From Nostoc sp. CHAB 5834 (GTDB lineage: Bacteria; Cyanobacteriota; Cyanobacteriia; Cyanobacteriales; Nostocaceae), in the NCBI GenBank assembly GCA_020829485.1, contig JAIVFU010000148.1:1-13483 (forward strand): 13,483 bases of DNA. The letters run 5' to 3'. Within the stretch, counting starts at the first letter, position 1, and every line of letters begins with the position of its first letter. This document shows, piece after piece, positions 7,349 to 13,483 of the stretch. The position numbers and the translations under genes were made by a program. The notes under the pieces were generated by a model that saw nothing but the letters and a program-made list of their open reading frames with translations, did no database searches and was not told the origin of the DNA.

Positions 7349-7538
7349 CATTATAGAACAGGGCTATTTCGTTCTAGACATAAACCGCCCAGAACTAAAG
7401 TTCCTCTCTTATAGCCCAAGTCCACGCTTAGTGAACTAAAAGCTTTTATTAGTCGTCTAAAGACGAATCAGTGCTATTAGCCTCAGAATAAATTCTGAGG
7501 GGGCCTAGATGAGAATGAAATAGCCCTGCATTATAGAA
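7349..7538. mobile_element. MITE (170 bp, 7359-7528) with 10-bp target duplication
   Basis: The ends CAGGGCTATTTCGTTCT (7359-7375) and AGAATGAAATAGCCCTG (7512-7528) are inverted repeats matching at 16 of 17 positions. They are flanked on both sides by the same 10 bases, CATTATAGAA (7349-7358 and 7529-7538), a clear target-site duplication. The interior holds small hairpins (TCGTCT/AGACGA; CCTCAGAAT/ATTCTGAGG, about 7481-7500) and no transposase. It is therefore a non-autonomous derivative moved in trans. The duplication length and CAGGG-type end are compatible with an IS4-like transposase, but that family assignment is a guess. Confidence 0.85.
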
Positions 7539-7764
7539 TTGCTATCTAAATCATAATGTCAACACAATGATTCTCATAAATAAAAACTTATATCCGATAA
7601 ATTACTATTAAAATGCAGTTATAAAAGCGGCTAAAAAAGTAAACCATTATATTTAGATAATGGTCTTCATAAAGAATAGTTGATATATTAAAAATTATTC
7701 ATATAGTTAAGGAAAATAGATAAATTTTTCCTTATACATGCAATCTGATATTTGTTTAATAAAT

Positions 7765-7920
7765 CTAGATCCCAAGTGAACCAATTGGGACTGAAAGGCT
7801 GTAAACTGATTTCAACAAGGTGAATGACACCTCTGCATCACACTAGAGCAGAGCCAACAAATTAGCCGAGTTTTTAATAGGTAGCCGTGTCATTAATAAA
7901 ATGACGGCGGTTGCTTTGCC
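7765..7920 (+). promoter_or_regulatory. Hairpin-rich putative leader upstream of nrtA
   Basis: Four short hairpins follow each other: CCCAA/TTGGG (about 7771-7789), AGGTG/CACCT (7818-7832), CTCTGC/GCAGAG (7831-7853, exclusive with the previous one by two bases), and a longer bulged one pairing GCCGTGTCATT (7883-7893) with the following AATGACGGC (about 7900-7909). It lies about 100-250 bases before the nrtA start on the same strand. The overlap of the second and third stems could allow switching. I cannot match it to a known riboswitch, so it may equally be dispersed repeats. No GTA-N8-TAC NtcA site was found in 7540-8016. Confidence 0.3.
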
Positions 7921-8016
7921 AAATATAGCTTAATCGTTAGTAGCGCAATAAACATAACGTTTTTTGCCGAAATTGTCATAGCTATAAAAATAAAATTTAC
8001 GTTTTCAGGAGATATT

Positions 8017-9399
8017 ATGACAGAATTTTTTAATCAAATTTCCCGTCGCAAATTTATATTCACAGCTGGGGTATCTGCGGGTACTGTATTCCTCAAAGGC
8101 TGTTTGGGTAATCCCCCTGAAAACCTAACTGGTGGAAGCACTCAAGCACAACCAACGGCTCAAACGGTTGCTAATATTAGTCCTGAACAAACACCAGAAA
8201 CTACTACAGTCAAGTTGGGATATATTCCCATTGTAGAAGCGGCTCCACTAATTATTGCTAAAGAAAAAGGCTTTTTTGCAAAGTATGGCATGACTGATGT
8301 TGGCCTTTCCAAACAAGCTTCTTGGGGTGCAGCCAGAGACAACGTAGAAATTGGTTCGGCGGGTGGTGGTATAGATGGGGGTCAATGGCAGATGCCAATG
8401 CCACATTTAATTTCAGAAGGTTTAATCACCAAGGGTAATCAAAAAATACCCATGTATGTATTATGTCAATTGATTACGCATGGAAATGGAATTGCGATCG
8501 CAAACAAGCACCAAGGCAAAGGTATTAGTTTACAACTCGCCAGCGCTAAGTCCCTATTCACAGAATTAAAATCCTCAACACCCTTCACAGCTGCATTCAC
8601 CTTTCCCCACGTCAACCAAGATTTGTGGATTCGTTACTGGTTAGCAGCAGGCGGCTTAGATCCAGATGCAGATGTCAAGTTGCTCACAGTACCTGCGGCG
8701 CAAACTGTGGCCAACATGCAAACAGGAACAATGGATGCCTTTAGTACAGGCGACCCCTGGCCTTATCGCCTAGTGCAAGACAAAATCGGCTACGTAGCAG
8801 CATTAACCGCAGAAATTTGGAAAAATCATCCTGAAGAATATCTTGCCATCAGAGGCGATTGGGTTGATAAAAATCCCAAGGCAACCAAAGCAATTTTAAA
8901 AGGAATTATGGAAGCGCAGCAATGGTTAGATAATTTTGACAACCGCAAAGAAGCGGCTCAAATTCTGGCTGGACGAAATTATTTCAATCTTTCTTCACCA
9001 GAAATTCTGGCAGATCCATACCAAGGCAAATATGACATGGGTGATGGTCGTAAAATTGATGATAAATCAATGGCAGCTTACTACTGGAAAGATGAAAAAG
9101 GTAGTGTTTCTTATCCTTACAAGAGTCATGATTTATGGTTCATAGTTGAAAACGTTCGCTGGGGATTCTTGCCAAAAGATTACCTAGACAATAACGCTGC
9201 CAAAGCTAAAGAAATTATCAACAAAGTCAACCGCGAAGATATTTGGAAAGAAGCTGCAAAAGAAGCTGGCATCGCCGCTGCTGATATTCCCACAAATACA
9301 TCCCGTGGTGTAGAAGAGTTTTTTGATGGCATCAAATTTGACCCCGAAAAACCAGAAGAATATTTGAAGAGTTTGAAAATCAAGAAGGTCAGTATTTAG
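8017..9399 (+). CDS. nrtA: Nitrate/nitrite ABC transporter substrate-binding lipoprotein (NrtA type)
   Basis: Periplasmic solute-binding protein of the NrtA/CmpA family, 460 residues. The N-terminus has a twin-arginine motif (SRRKF, Arg10-Arg11) followed by a hydrophobic stretch and a lipobox LKGC (Cys29), so it is probably Tat-exported, lipid-modified and anchored to the outer face of the plasma membrane. The family core begins at [21 protein letters not shown] (about 65-85). It contains [30 protein letters not shown] and STGDPWPY, all hallmarks of nitrate-binding NrtA. Lys269 in IWKNHPEE appears to match the lysine used by Synechocystis NrtA for nitrate, where bicarbonate-binding CmpA has an acidic residue (from memory). 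CmpA-like bicarbonate binding is the main alternative. AGGAG at 8007-8011 supports the start. It is followed by the permease gene after 88 bases. Confidence 0.88.
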   Translation: MTEFFNQISRRKFIFTAGVSAGTVFLKGCLGNPPENLTGGSTQAQPTAQTVANISPEQTPETTTVKLGYIPIVEAAPLIIAKEKGFFAKYGMTDVGLSKQASWGAARDNVEIGSAGGGIDGGQWQMPMPHLISEGLITKGNQKIPMYVLCQLITHGNGIAIANKHQGKGISLQLASAKSLFTELKSSTPFTAAFTFPHVNQDLWIRYWLAAGGLDPDADVKLLTVPAAQTVANMQTGTMDAFSTGDPWPYRLVQDKIGYVAALTAEIWKNHPEEYLAIRGDWVDKNPKATKAILKGIMEAQQWLDNFDNRKEAAQILAGRNYFNLSSPEILADPYQGKYDMGDGRKIDDKSMAAYYWKDEKGSVSYPYKSHDLWFIVENVRWGFLPKDYLDNNAAKAKEIINKVNREDIWKEAAKEAGIAAADIPTNTSRGVEEFFDGIKFDPEKPEEYLKSLKIKKVSI

Positions 9400-9417
9400 A
9401 GGCACGATTCATCACTT

Positions 9418-9443
9418 GTAGAGACGCGATGAATCGCGTCTAC
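9418..9443. repeat. Dispersed hairpin repeat between nrtA and nrtB
   Basis: AGACGCGAT (9422-9430) pairs with ATCGCGTCT (9433-9441) within GTAG...CTAC flanks. This GTAGAGACGCGAT-type palindrome is a very common intergenic repeat of Nostoc-group genomes. It lies 18 bases after the nrtA stop and could lower nrtB expression relative to nrtA or protect the nrtA mRNA 3' end, as hairpins between binding protein and permease genes often do. Confidence 0.75.
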
Positions 9444-9487
9444 GACTACGACAAATAACAAATAAAATTTGAGGAGAACACAGCATC

Positions 9488-10327
9488 ATGACAATAGCTC
9501 AAAAACGCCCTGCAAGCCCTAGATTGAGTAATAGCTTTATATCCAGCCTGAAAAAGCAATTTCCTGACCTGATACCACCAACGATCGCAATTGCAATCTT
9601 CCTCGTTATCTGGCAACTCTTCGCTTGGACTCCAGGAGCCACATTACCAGGGCCGATACAGGTTGTTCAAGACACTTGGATTCTCATTTTCTGGCCATTT
9701 TATGACCGAGGTGGGCTTGATAAAGGTCTATTTTGGCAGATTCTTGCTAGTTTACAACGGGTTGCTATCAGTTATACCCTAGCTGCGATCGTTGGTATTG
9801 GCTTAGGCATTTTGATTGGTGTCAATAAAACTATGTCCAAAGCATTAGACCCCATTTTTCAACTACTGCGGACAGTACCACCTCTAGCTTGGGTTCCCAT
9901 TTCTTTAGCAGCTTTACGACAAAACGAACCCGCAGCCTTATTCGTAATTTTCATCACCGCCATTTGGCCCATCTTAATTAACACTGCTGTCGGCGTTACC
10001 CAAATTCCCCAAGATTACAACAACGTCGCCAAAGTTCTGCAACTTAGCCGCAAAGAATATTTCACTAATATTTTGATTCCTGCGGCATTACCCTACATCT
10101 TTACCGGCTTGAGAATTGCGATCGGTTTAGCTTGGTTAGCGATTATCGCCGCCGAAATAGTCATGTCCGGTATTGTCGGCATCGGCTTTTTTATCTGGGA
10201 TGCCTATCAAAATAACAACGTCAGTGAAGTAATTTTAGCTCTAGTTTATATCGGCATTGTTGGGTTAGTGCTAGATAAAATGATGGGTTGGCTTCAAAAC
10301 AAGATTTTACCAGCAGAACAGAAGTAA
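9488..10327 (+). CDS. nrtB: Nitrate/nitrite ABC transporter permease (NrtB type)
   Basis: Integral-membrane permease of the NrtB/CmpB/SsuC family (BPD_transp_1), 279 residues, the usual length. About six membrane segments are visible (roughly 31-47, 93-112, 126-143, 149-168, 206-226, 247-265). The cytoplasmic ATPase-coupling loop is at about 180-205 (NVAKVLQLSRKEYFTNILIP), ending in ALPYIFTGLRIAIG. The N-terminal LPGPIQV segment is also typical. GAGGAG (9471-9476) lies 11 bases before the ATG, slightly far but acceptable. It would form the membrane channel for the upstream NrtA-type protein. The ATPase subunits NrtC and NrtD, expected directly downstream, are absent here: the next gene is a flavodiiron protein. 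Confidence 0.88.
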   Translation: MTIAQKRPASPRLSNSFISSLKKQFPDLIPPTIAIAIFLVIWQLFAWTPGATLPGPIQVVQDTWILIFWPFYDRGGLDKGLFWQILASLQRVAISYTLAAIVGIGLGILIGVNKTMSKALDPIFQLLRTVPPLAWVPISLAALRQNEPAALFVIFITAIWPILINTAVGVTQIPQDYNNVAKVLQLSRKEYFTNILIPAALPYIFTGLRIAIGLAWLAIIAAEIVMSGIVGIGFFIWDAYQNNNVSEVILALVYIGIVGLVLDKMMGWLQNKILPAEQK

Positions 10328-10335
10328 TGATAATT

Positions 10336-10361
10336 GAGGAGTTATAAATTTATAACTCCTC
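10336..10361. terminator. Perfect 26-bp palindrome just after nrtB
   Basis: GAGGAGTTATAAA (10336-10348) is followed directly by its exact reverse complement (10349-10361), starting 8 bases after the nrtB stop. The position suggests a 3' end or stabilising hairpin. With no loop bases and no following T-run, it is not a textbook intrinsic terminator. Confidence 0.45.
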
Positions 10362-10383
10362 CTTCAAAAGCAATGCAGTTTGC

Positions 10384-10425
10384 TCATTAATTAACTGAAC
10401 CCTATAGGGTTCAGTTAATTAATGA
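10384..10425. repeat. Perfect 42-bp palindrome in the nrtB-flv4 spacer
   Basis: Positions 10384-10404 and 10405-10425 are exact reverse complements with no spacer; the centre is CCCTATAGGG and the arms end in TTAATTAATGA. It would form a 21-bp stem, or a cruciform in supercoiled DNA. It lies 166 bases before flv4 and could be a repeat-element end, terminator of the nrt transcript or a protein-binding site. Confidence 0.8.
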
Positions 10426-10429
10426 TAAC

Positions 10430-10458
10430 CATTGATTTATTCCAATGGTAAATCAATG
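10430..10458. repeat. Third hairpin of the nrtB-flv4 spacer, with two alternative pairings
   Basis: CATTGATTTA (10430-10439) pairs with TAAATCAATG (10449-10458). Alternatively ACCATTG (10429-10435) pairs with CAATGGT (10443-10449). The two folds exclude each other. It begins only 4 bases after the 42-bp palindrome. Confidence 0.6.
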
Positions 10459-10590
10459 TAAATTAAAAACAAACACATAACTATTGTTGATAGTTAACTT
10501 TATAAATTGGCATTTTACTAATTGAATATTTTAGGTAAATATAAGAAGTAAGGACACTTGCTCTAGAACATATATTTTTGGAGAAAAATA

Positions 10591-12324
10591 ATGGTCGCAC
10601 TCACACAGCCTAGTCAAGTTATTCTCAACCCAGGACGTTTGACAATTCAAACTGTTGAAATTGCTCCGGAAACGACCGCTATCCGTTGCCTAGATTGGGA
10701 TAGAGAGCGTTTTGATATCGAGTTTGGTTTACAGAATGGCACGACCTATAATTCTTTCTTAATTCAGGGAGAAAAAGTTGCCTTAGTTGATACTTCGCAT
10801 CGCAAGTTTGAGCAGTTATATCTTGAGATACTTGCAGGATTAATTGACCCGAATAAGATAGACTACTTGATTATTAGCCACACCGAACCAGACCATAGTG
10901 GCTTAGTTAAAGATATTTTGCAATTAGCTCCTTCCATTACCGTTGTCGGTGCTAAGGTAGCTATTCAATTTTTAGAAAATATGGTTCACCAGCCATTTAA
11001 ATCAATGCTGGTAAAAAGTGGAGAACGCCTAGATTTGGGCAATGGGCACGAATTAGAATTTGTTTCTGCGCCTAACTTACACTGGCCTGATACAATTTTC
11101 ACTTATGACCATAAAACTGGCATTCTTTATACCTGTGATGTATTTGGAATGCATTACTGTGATGACCATACTTACGATGAAAATTTCACCGCCATAGAGG
11201 AGGATTTTGAATATTACTATGAGTGCCTCATGGAGCCTAATGCACGGTCTGTATTGGCAGCTTTGAAGCGGATTGAAAAGTTAAAAATACAAACAGTTGC
11301 AACAGGCCATGGCCCTTTACTGCAACACTATATTACCGAATGGATTGGACGCTATCAAAATTGGAGTTTAGAGCAAGCCAAAACAGAGACATTAGTAGCT
11401 TTATTTTACGTTGAAGATTATGGTTATAGCGAGAATTTAGTAAGAGCGATCGCACATGGCATTGCAAAAACAGGTGTAGCGGTAGAATTGGTAACTCTTA
11501 ACAATGCCGAGCCTCAAGAAGTCCGAGAATTAGTTACACAAGCTGCTGGTTTAATTATGGGGATGCCTCCCCAATCTTCGGCGATAGCTCAGGCCGGTTT
11601 AAATACCATTTTAGCTGCTGCTCATAATAAGCAAGCAATTGGCTTATTGGAGTCGGGAGGAGGAGAAGATGAACCTGTTTATCCCTTACGCAATAAGTTT
11701 CAAGAACTGGGATTAATTGAAGCCTTCCCCCCAATTTTAGTCAAGGAAATTCCCACCAAAACAACAGAACAACTTTGTGATGAAGCGGGAACAGATATGG
11801 GTCAATGGTTGAACCGCGATCGCACAATTAAAGAAATCAAATCTATCAATAGTGAGTTAGAAAAATCCTTGGGGCGGATTAGCACAGGACTGTATATTAT
11901 CACCGCCAAAAAAGGAGAAGTTCAAAGTGCAATGTTTGCTTCTTGGGTGATACAAGCAAGCCTTAACCCCTTAGGCGTAGCGATCGCAGTAGCCAAAGAC
12001 AGAGCAATTGAATCCTTAATGCACGTTGGCGATCGCTTTGTTTTAAATGTCTTAGAAGAAGGTAGGTATCAAGGATTAATGAAACATTTCCTCAAGCGTT
12101 TCGCTCCGGGTGCAGATCGCTTTGCTGGAGTGAAAACATATCCTGCTGCTACCAATGAATCTCCTATTTTAGCTGAAGCTCTGGCTTATATGGAATGTGA
12201 AATAACTAGCCGCATGGATTGTGGAGATCATTGGGCTATTTATAGCACTGTCCACACTGGACGAGTTGCTAAGGTAAATGCACTAACCGCCGTCCATCAC
12301 CGCAAAGTTGGCAATCATTACTAA
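10591..12324 (+). CDS. flv4: Flavodiiron protein Flv4 (diflavin flavoprotein)
   Basis: 577-residue, three-domain cyanobacterial flavodiiron protein. It has a metallo-beta-lactamase-like diiron domain (about 30-265), a flavodoxin-like FMN domain (about 270-415) and a C-terminal flavin-reductase domain (about 430-570), the fusion unique to oxygenic phototrophs. The full diiron ligand set is present: His97-x-Glu99-x-Asp101-His102 (HTEPDH), His164 (NLHWPD), Asp183 (CDVFG) and His240 (GHGPLL), as in Flv3/Flv4 and unlike Flv1/Flv2. It is expected to act as a heterodimer with Flv2, using electrons from the photosynthetic chain to reduce O2 and protect photosystem II under high light and low CO2. The choice of Flv4 over Flv3 rests on the next two genes, which reproduce the flv4-sll0218-flv2 order of Synechocystis. 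A GGAG lies about 8 bases before the ATG. In Synechocystis this operon is low-CO2 induced and has an antisense RNA; neither can be read here. Confidence 0.87.
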   Translation: MVALTQPSQVILNPGRLTIQTVEIAPETTAIRCLDWDRERFDIEFGLQNGTTYNSFLIQGEKVALVDTSHRKFEQLYLEILAGLIDPNKIDYLIISHTEPDHSGLVKDILQLAPSITVVGAKVAIQFLENMVHQPFKSMLVKSGERLDLGNGHELEFVSAPNLHWPDTIFTYDHKTGILYTCDVFGMHYCDDHTYDENFTAIEEDFEYYYECLMEPNARSVLAALKRIEKLKIQTVATGHGPLLQHYITEWIGRYQNWSLEQAKTETLVALFYVEDYGYSENLVRAIAHGIAKTGVAVELVTLNNAEPQEVRELVTQAAGLIMGMPPQSSAIAQAGLNTILAAAHNKQAIGLLESGGGEDEPVYPLRNKFQELGLIEAFPPILVKEIPTKTTEQLCDEAGTDMGQWLNRDRTIKEIKSINSELEKSLGRISTGLYIITAKKGEVQSAMFASWVIQASLNPLGVAIAVAKDRAIESLMHVGDRFVLNVLEEGRYQGLMKHFLKRFAPGADRFAGVKTYPAATNESPILAEALAYMECEITSRMDCGDHWAIYSTVHTGRVAKVNALTAVHHRKVGNHY

Positions 12325-12479
12325 ATTAGACACAGGGGGGAATTGGGCATTGTTTATTAACTCTTCTCCCCCACTAATACAACACGGCGTAAATAAACCA
12401 CCTATTCCAAATCAACGAAACGCTTACACTGTAATCATTTTGACTTTTGACTTGCGGTACTAGCCACTCATAAAAAGCC

Positions 12480-12992
12480 ATGTATAACCCTGTTAAAGAT
12501 AACCCAATCTCCATGTATCAAATTCATCGGAAACGCATCGTACAAACCTTGGAATTGATTCAAGATTTAATTGTAGTTTCACTGTGTATCGGTTTGTTTT
12601 CCTTCATGGTAATTCAGGTGAGAGATATGTTCTTTTCACTGCTACCCCCACTGAATTTTCATGTTGTTACTGCCGATATTCTCTTTCTACTCATTTTAGT
12701 TGAGTTATTTCGACTGTTGATTATTTACTTGCAAGAACAACGAATATCTATTGGCGTAGCTGTAGAAGTCTCTATTGTTTCTGCGTTGCGAGAAGTAATT
12801 GTTAAAGGAGTTTTAGAAACTAGCTGGAATCAAGTTTTAGCAACTTGTGCCTTCTTATTAGTTTTAGCAATAATACTGGTTATTCGAGTTTGGCTACCCC
12901 CCACCTTTGAAGGCATTGATCCCGAACAAGCAATATCTAAACGTTATAAAAGTCAATTCAAATCGGAATTAGCCGAAACCAATGGCAATTAG
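12480..12992 (+). CDS. Sll0218-like membrane protein (PsiE-type fold)
   Basis: 170-residue integral membrane protein with helices at about 28-48, 62-84 and 118-138 and an amphipathic or membrane segment near 90-103. The topology, short charged N-terminus (HRKR) and lysine-rich soluble tail resemble the phosphate-starvation-inducible PsiE-like family. The position between flv4 and flv2 is that of Sll0218 in Synechocystis, a thylakoid protein co-transcribed with the flavodiiron genes and reported to help photosystem II assembly or stability. No strong Shine-Dalgarno precedes ATG 12480; an internal ATG at 12513 is an alternative start. The spacing of 155 bases to flv4 and 70 to flv2 fits one operon. 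Identification rests mainly on context plus membrane pattern. Confidence 0.75.
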   Translation: MYNPVKDNPISMYQIHRKRIVQTLELIQDLIVVSLCIGLFSFMVIQVRDMFFSLLPPLNFHVVTADILFLLILVELFRLLIIYLQEQRISIGVAVEVSIVSALREVIVKGVLETSWNQVLATCAFLLVLAIILVIRVWLPPTFEGIDPEQAISKRYKSQFKSELAETNGN

Positions 12993-13062
12993 GAATGGAA
13001 GACACGGAGAAGAATTAATGACAAATGACTAATCCCCAATCCCAGTACACAGAGAGGTTATT

Positions 13063-13392
13063 ATGTCTGCTAATACTGTAACTACCAACCGTCCCAGAGA
13101 TGTGCAAGATACGCTGATTCTGCGATCGCGGAGTTGGGAAAGACTAAAATTTGAAGTTGAGTATTCTCGCCAACGGGGAACTACGGCAAATTCTTATTTG
13201 ATTCAAGCTGATAAAAAGGCTTTAATTGATCCTCCAGGTGAATCTTTTACTGAAATTTACCTTCAGCAACTGACACAACATCTAGATTTCACTACCCTAG
13301 ATTACATTGTTCTCGGTCATGTCAACCCGAACCGCAGAACTACCCTCAAAGTATTGTTAAGTAAGTCGGCAGGAAAAATCATAACTATGTAA
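13063..13392 (+). pseudogene. flv2: Flavodiiron protein Flv2, N-terminal fragment (gene interrupted)
   Basis: 109 residues matching the start of cyanobacterial flavodiiron proteins (RSWERLKFEVEYSRQRGTTANSYLI...). The first diiron-ligand motif is GHVNPNR (His86, Asn88, Asn90, Arg91) instead of HTEPDH, the degenerate pattern expected for Flv2/Flv1-type subunits. The frame then ends after KIITM at 13390-13392, where an intact protein would run on to about 570 residues with the rest of the diiron, flavodoxin and flavin-reductase domains. AGAGG lies about 8 bases before the ATG, so translation initiation looks intact. None of the three forward frames from 13380 to the window end continues Flv2-like sequence. 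An opposing open frame starts within 10 bases of the stop. The gene is therefore probably broken by an insertion rather than by a point mutation. If so, Flv4 lacks its usual partner. Confidence 0.8.
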
Positions 13393-13399
13393 CGAAAAG

Positions 13400-13483
13400 T
13401 TAACCAGAACTGTTAGAGCTAAATTTAATACGTTGTGTACTGTAGTTTCCTTTTTCCCCTCTAGCTTGAATACCACCAATCAC
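13400..13483 (-). CDS. C-terminal end of an unidentified ORF, probably of an insertion element (partial)
   Basis: On the minus strand an open frame enters from the window edge and ends at TAA (13400-13402), giving 27 residues (VIGGIQARGEKGNYSTQ...SSG). The stop lies 8 bases from the premature flv2 stop on the opposite strand, and Flv2-like sequence ends at about 13380. The arrangement suggests the 3' end of a transposase gene of an element inserted in flv2. The fragment is too short for me to recognise a family, and it could be a chance open frame. Confidence 0.35.
   Translation of the reverse strand: MIGGIQARGEKGNYSTQRIKFSSNSSG

Noticed and set aside
7359..7528. Transposase remnant inside the 170-bp element
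   Set aside because: A minus-strand stretch is open for about 28 codons near the left end, but stops precede it and no transposase motif is recognisable.
7639..7652. Candidate NtcA site GTA-N8-TAT upstream of nrtA
   Set aside because: The last base deviates from GTA-N8-TAC, no convincing -10 box follows at the usual distance, and it is 365 bases from the gene with hairpins in between.
7764..7800. Possible CRISPR repeat (CCCAAGTGAACCAATTGGGACTGAAAG resembles the 3' end of some cyanobacterial repeats)
   Set aside because: Only one copy exists; there is no second repeat at spacer distance and no cas gene in the window.
8017..9399. Bicarbonate-binding protein CmpA as the identity of the binding protein
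   Set aside because: The motifs [16 protein letters not shown] and IWKNHPEE, with a lysine at 269, fit NrtA better. Kept as an alternative because of the low-CO2 link of the neighbouring flv operon.
10591..12324. Flv3 as the identity of the flavodiiron protein
   Set aside because: The diiron ligands alone cannot separate Flv3 from Flv4, but the following Sll0218-like gene and Flv2-type fragment match the flv4 operon.

Overview
The window looks like chromosomal DNA of a filamentous, heterocyst-type cyanobacterium (Nostoc/Anabaena-like). By eye it contains 13 copies of the HIP1 octamer GCGATCGC on both halves, many short palindromic and transposon-derived repeats of the kind that fill Nostoc intergenic regions, a flv4/flv2-type flavodiiron operon, and a nitrate-type (NrtA/NrtB) transporter. 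No RNA gene and no CRISPR array was found.

Left half, minus strand (about 357-6365), read from right to left: (i) a 925-residue protein with two LamG/concanavalin-like beta-sandwich domains fused to a lipoxygenase catalytic domain; (ii) a second, free-standing 455-residue lipoxygenase without an N-terminal beta domain; (iii) a class-3 lipase with a Ser-Asp-His triad behind an N-terminal beta-rich domain. Both lipoxygenases keep all five expected iron ligands (H-x4-H, H-x3-N and the C-terminal Ile of a ...SISI tail). Together the three genes read as an oxylipin cassette: a lipase to free polyunsaturated fatty acids from membrane lipids and two dioxygenases to turn them into hydroperoxides. This is the most unusual part of the window. 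The joint function is inferred from gene order and family membership.

Middle (about 6366-8016): 1.65 kb without a convincing gene. It holds at least two transposon-like elements with good inverted repeats (6865-7111, and 7359-7528 with a 10-bp target duplication), a cluster of G/C-rich hairpins between them, and a hairpin-rich stretch just upstream of nrtA that may be a structured leader.

Right half, plus strand: nrtA (Tat/lipoprotein-type substrate-binding protein) and nrtB (permease), not followed by the ATPase genes nrtC/nrtD. A spacer with three consecutive palindromes comes next, then flv4, an Sll0218/PsiE-like membrane protein gene and the start of flv2, in the order of the cyanobacterial flv4-sll0218-flv2 photoprotection operon. 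flv2 stops after 109 codons, less than one fifth of the expected length. It is met by an opposing open frame running off the window edge, which suggests disruption by an insertion element.

Short elements with inverted repeats lie next to or between almost all genes: after the lipase, between the two lipoxygenases, between nrtA and nrtB, and between nrtB and flv4. The locus therefore looks repeatedly visited by small transposons and dispersed repeats.
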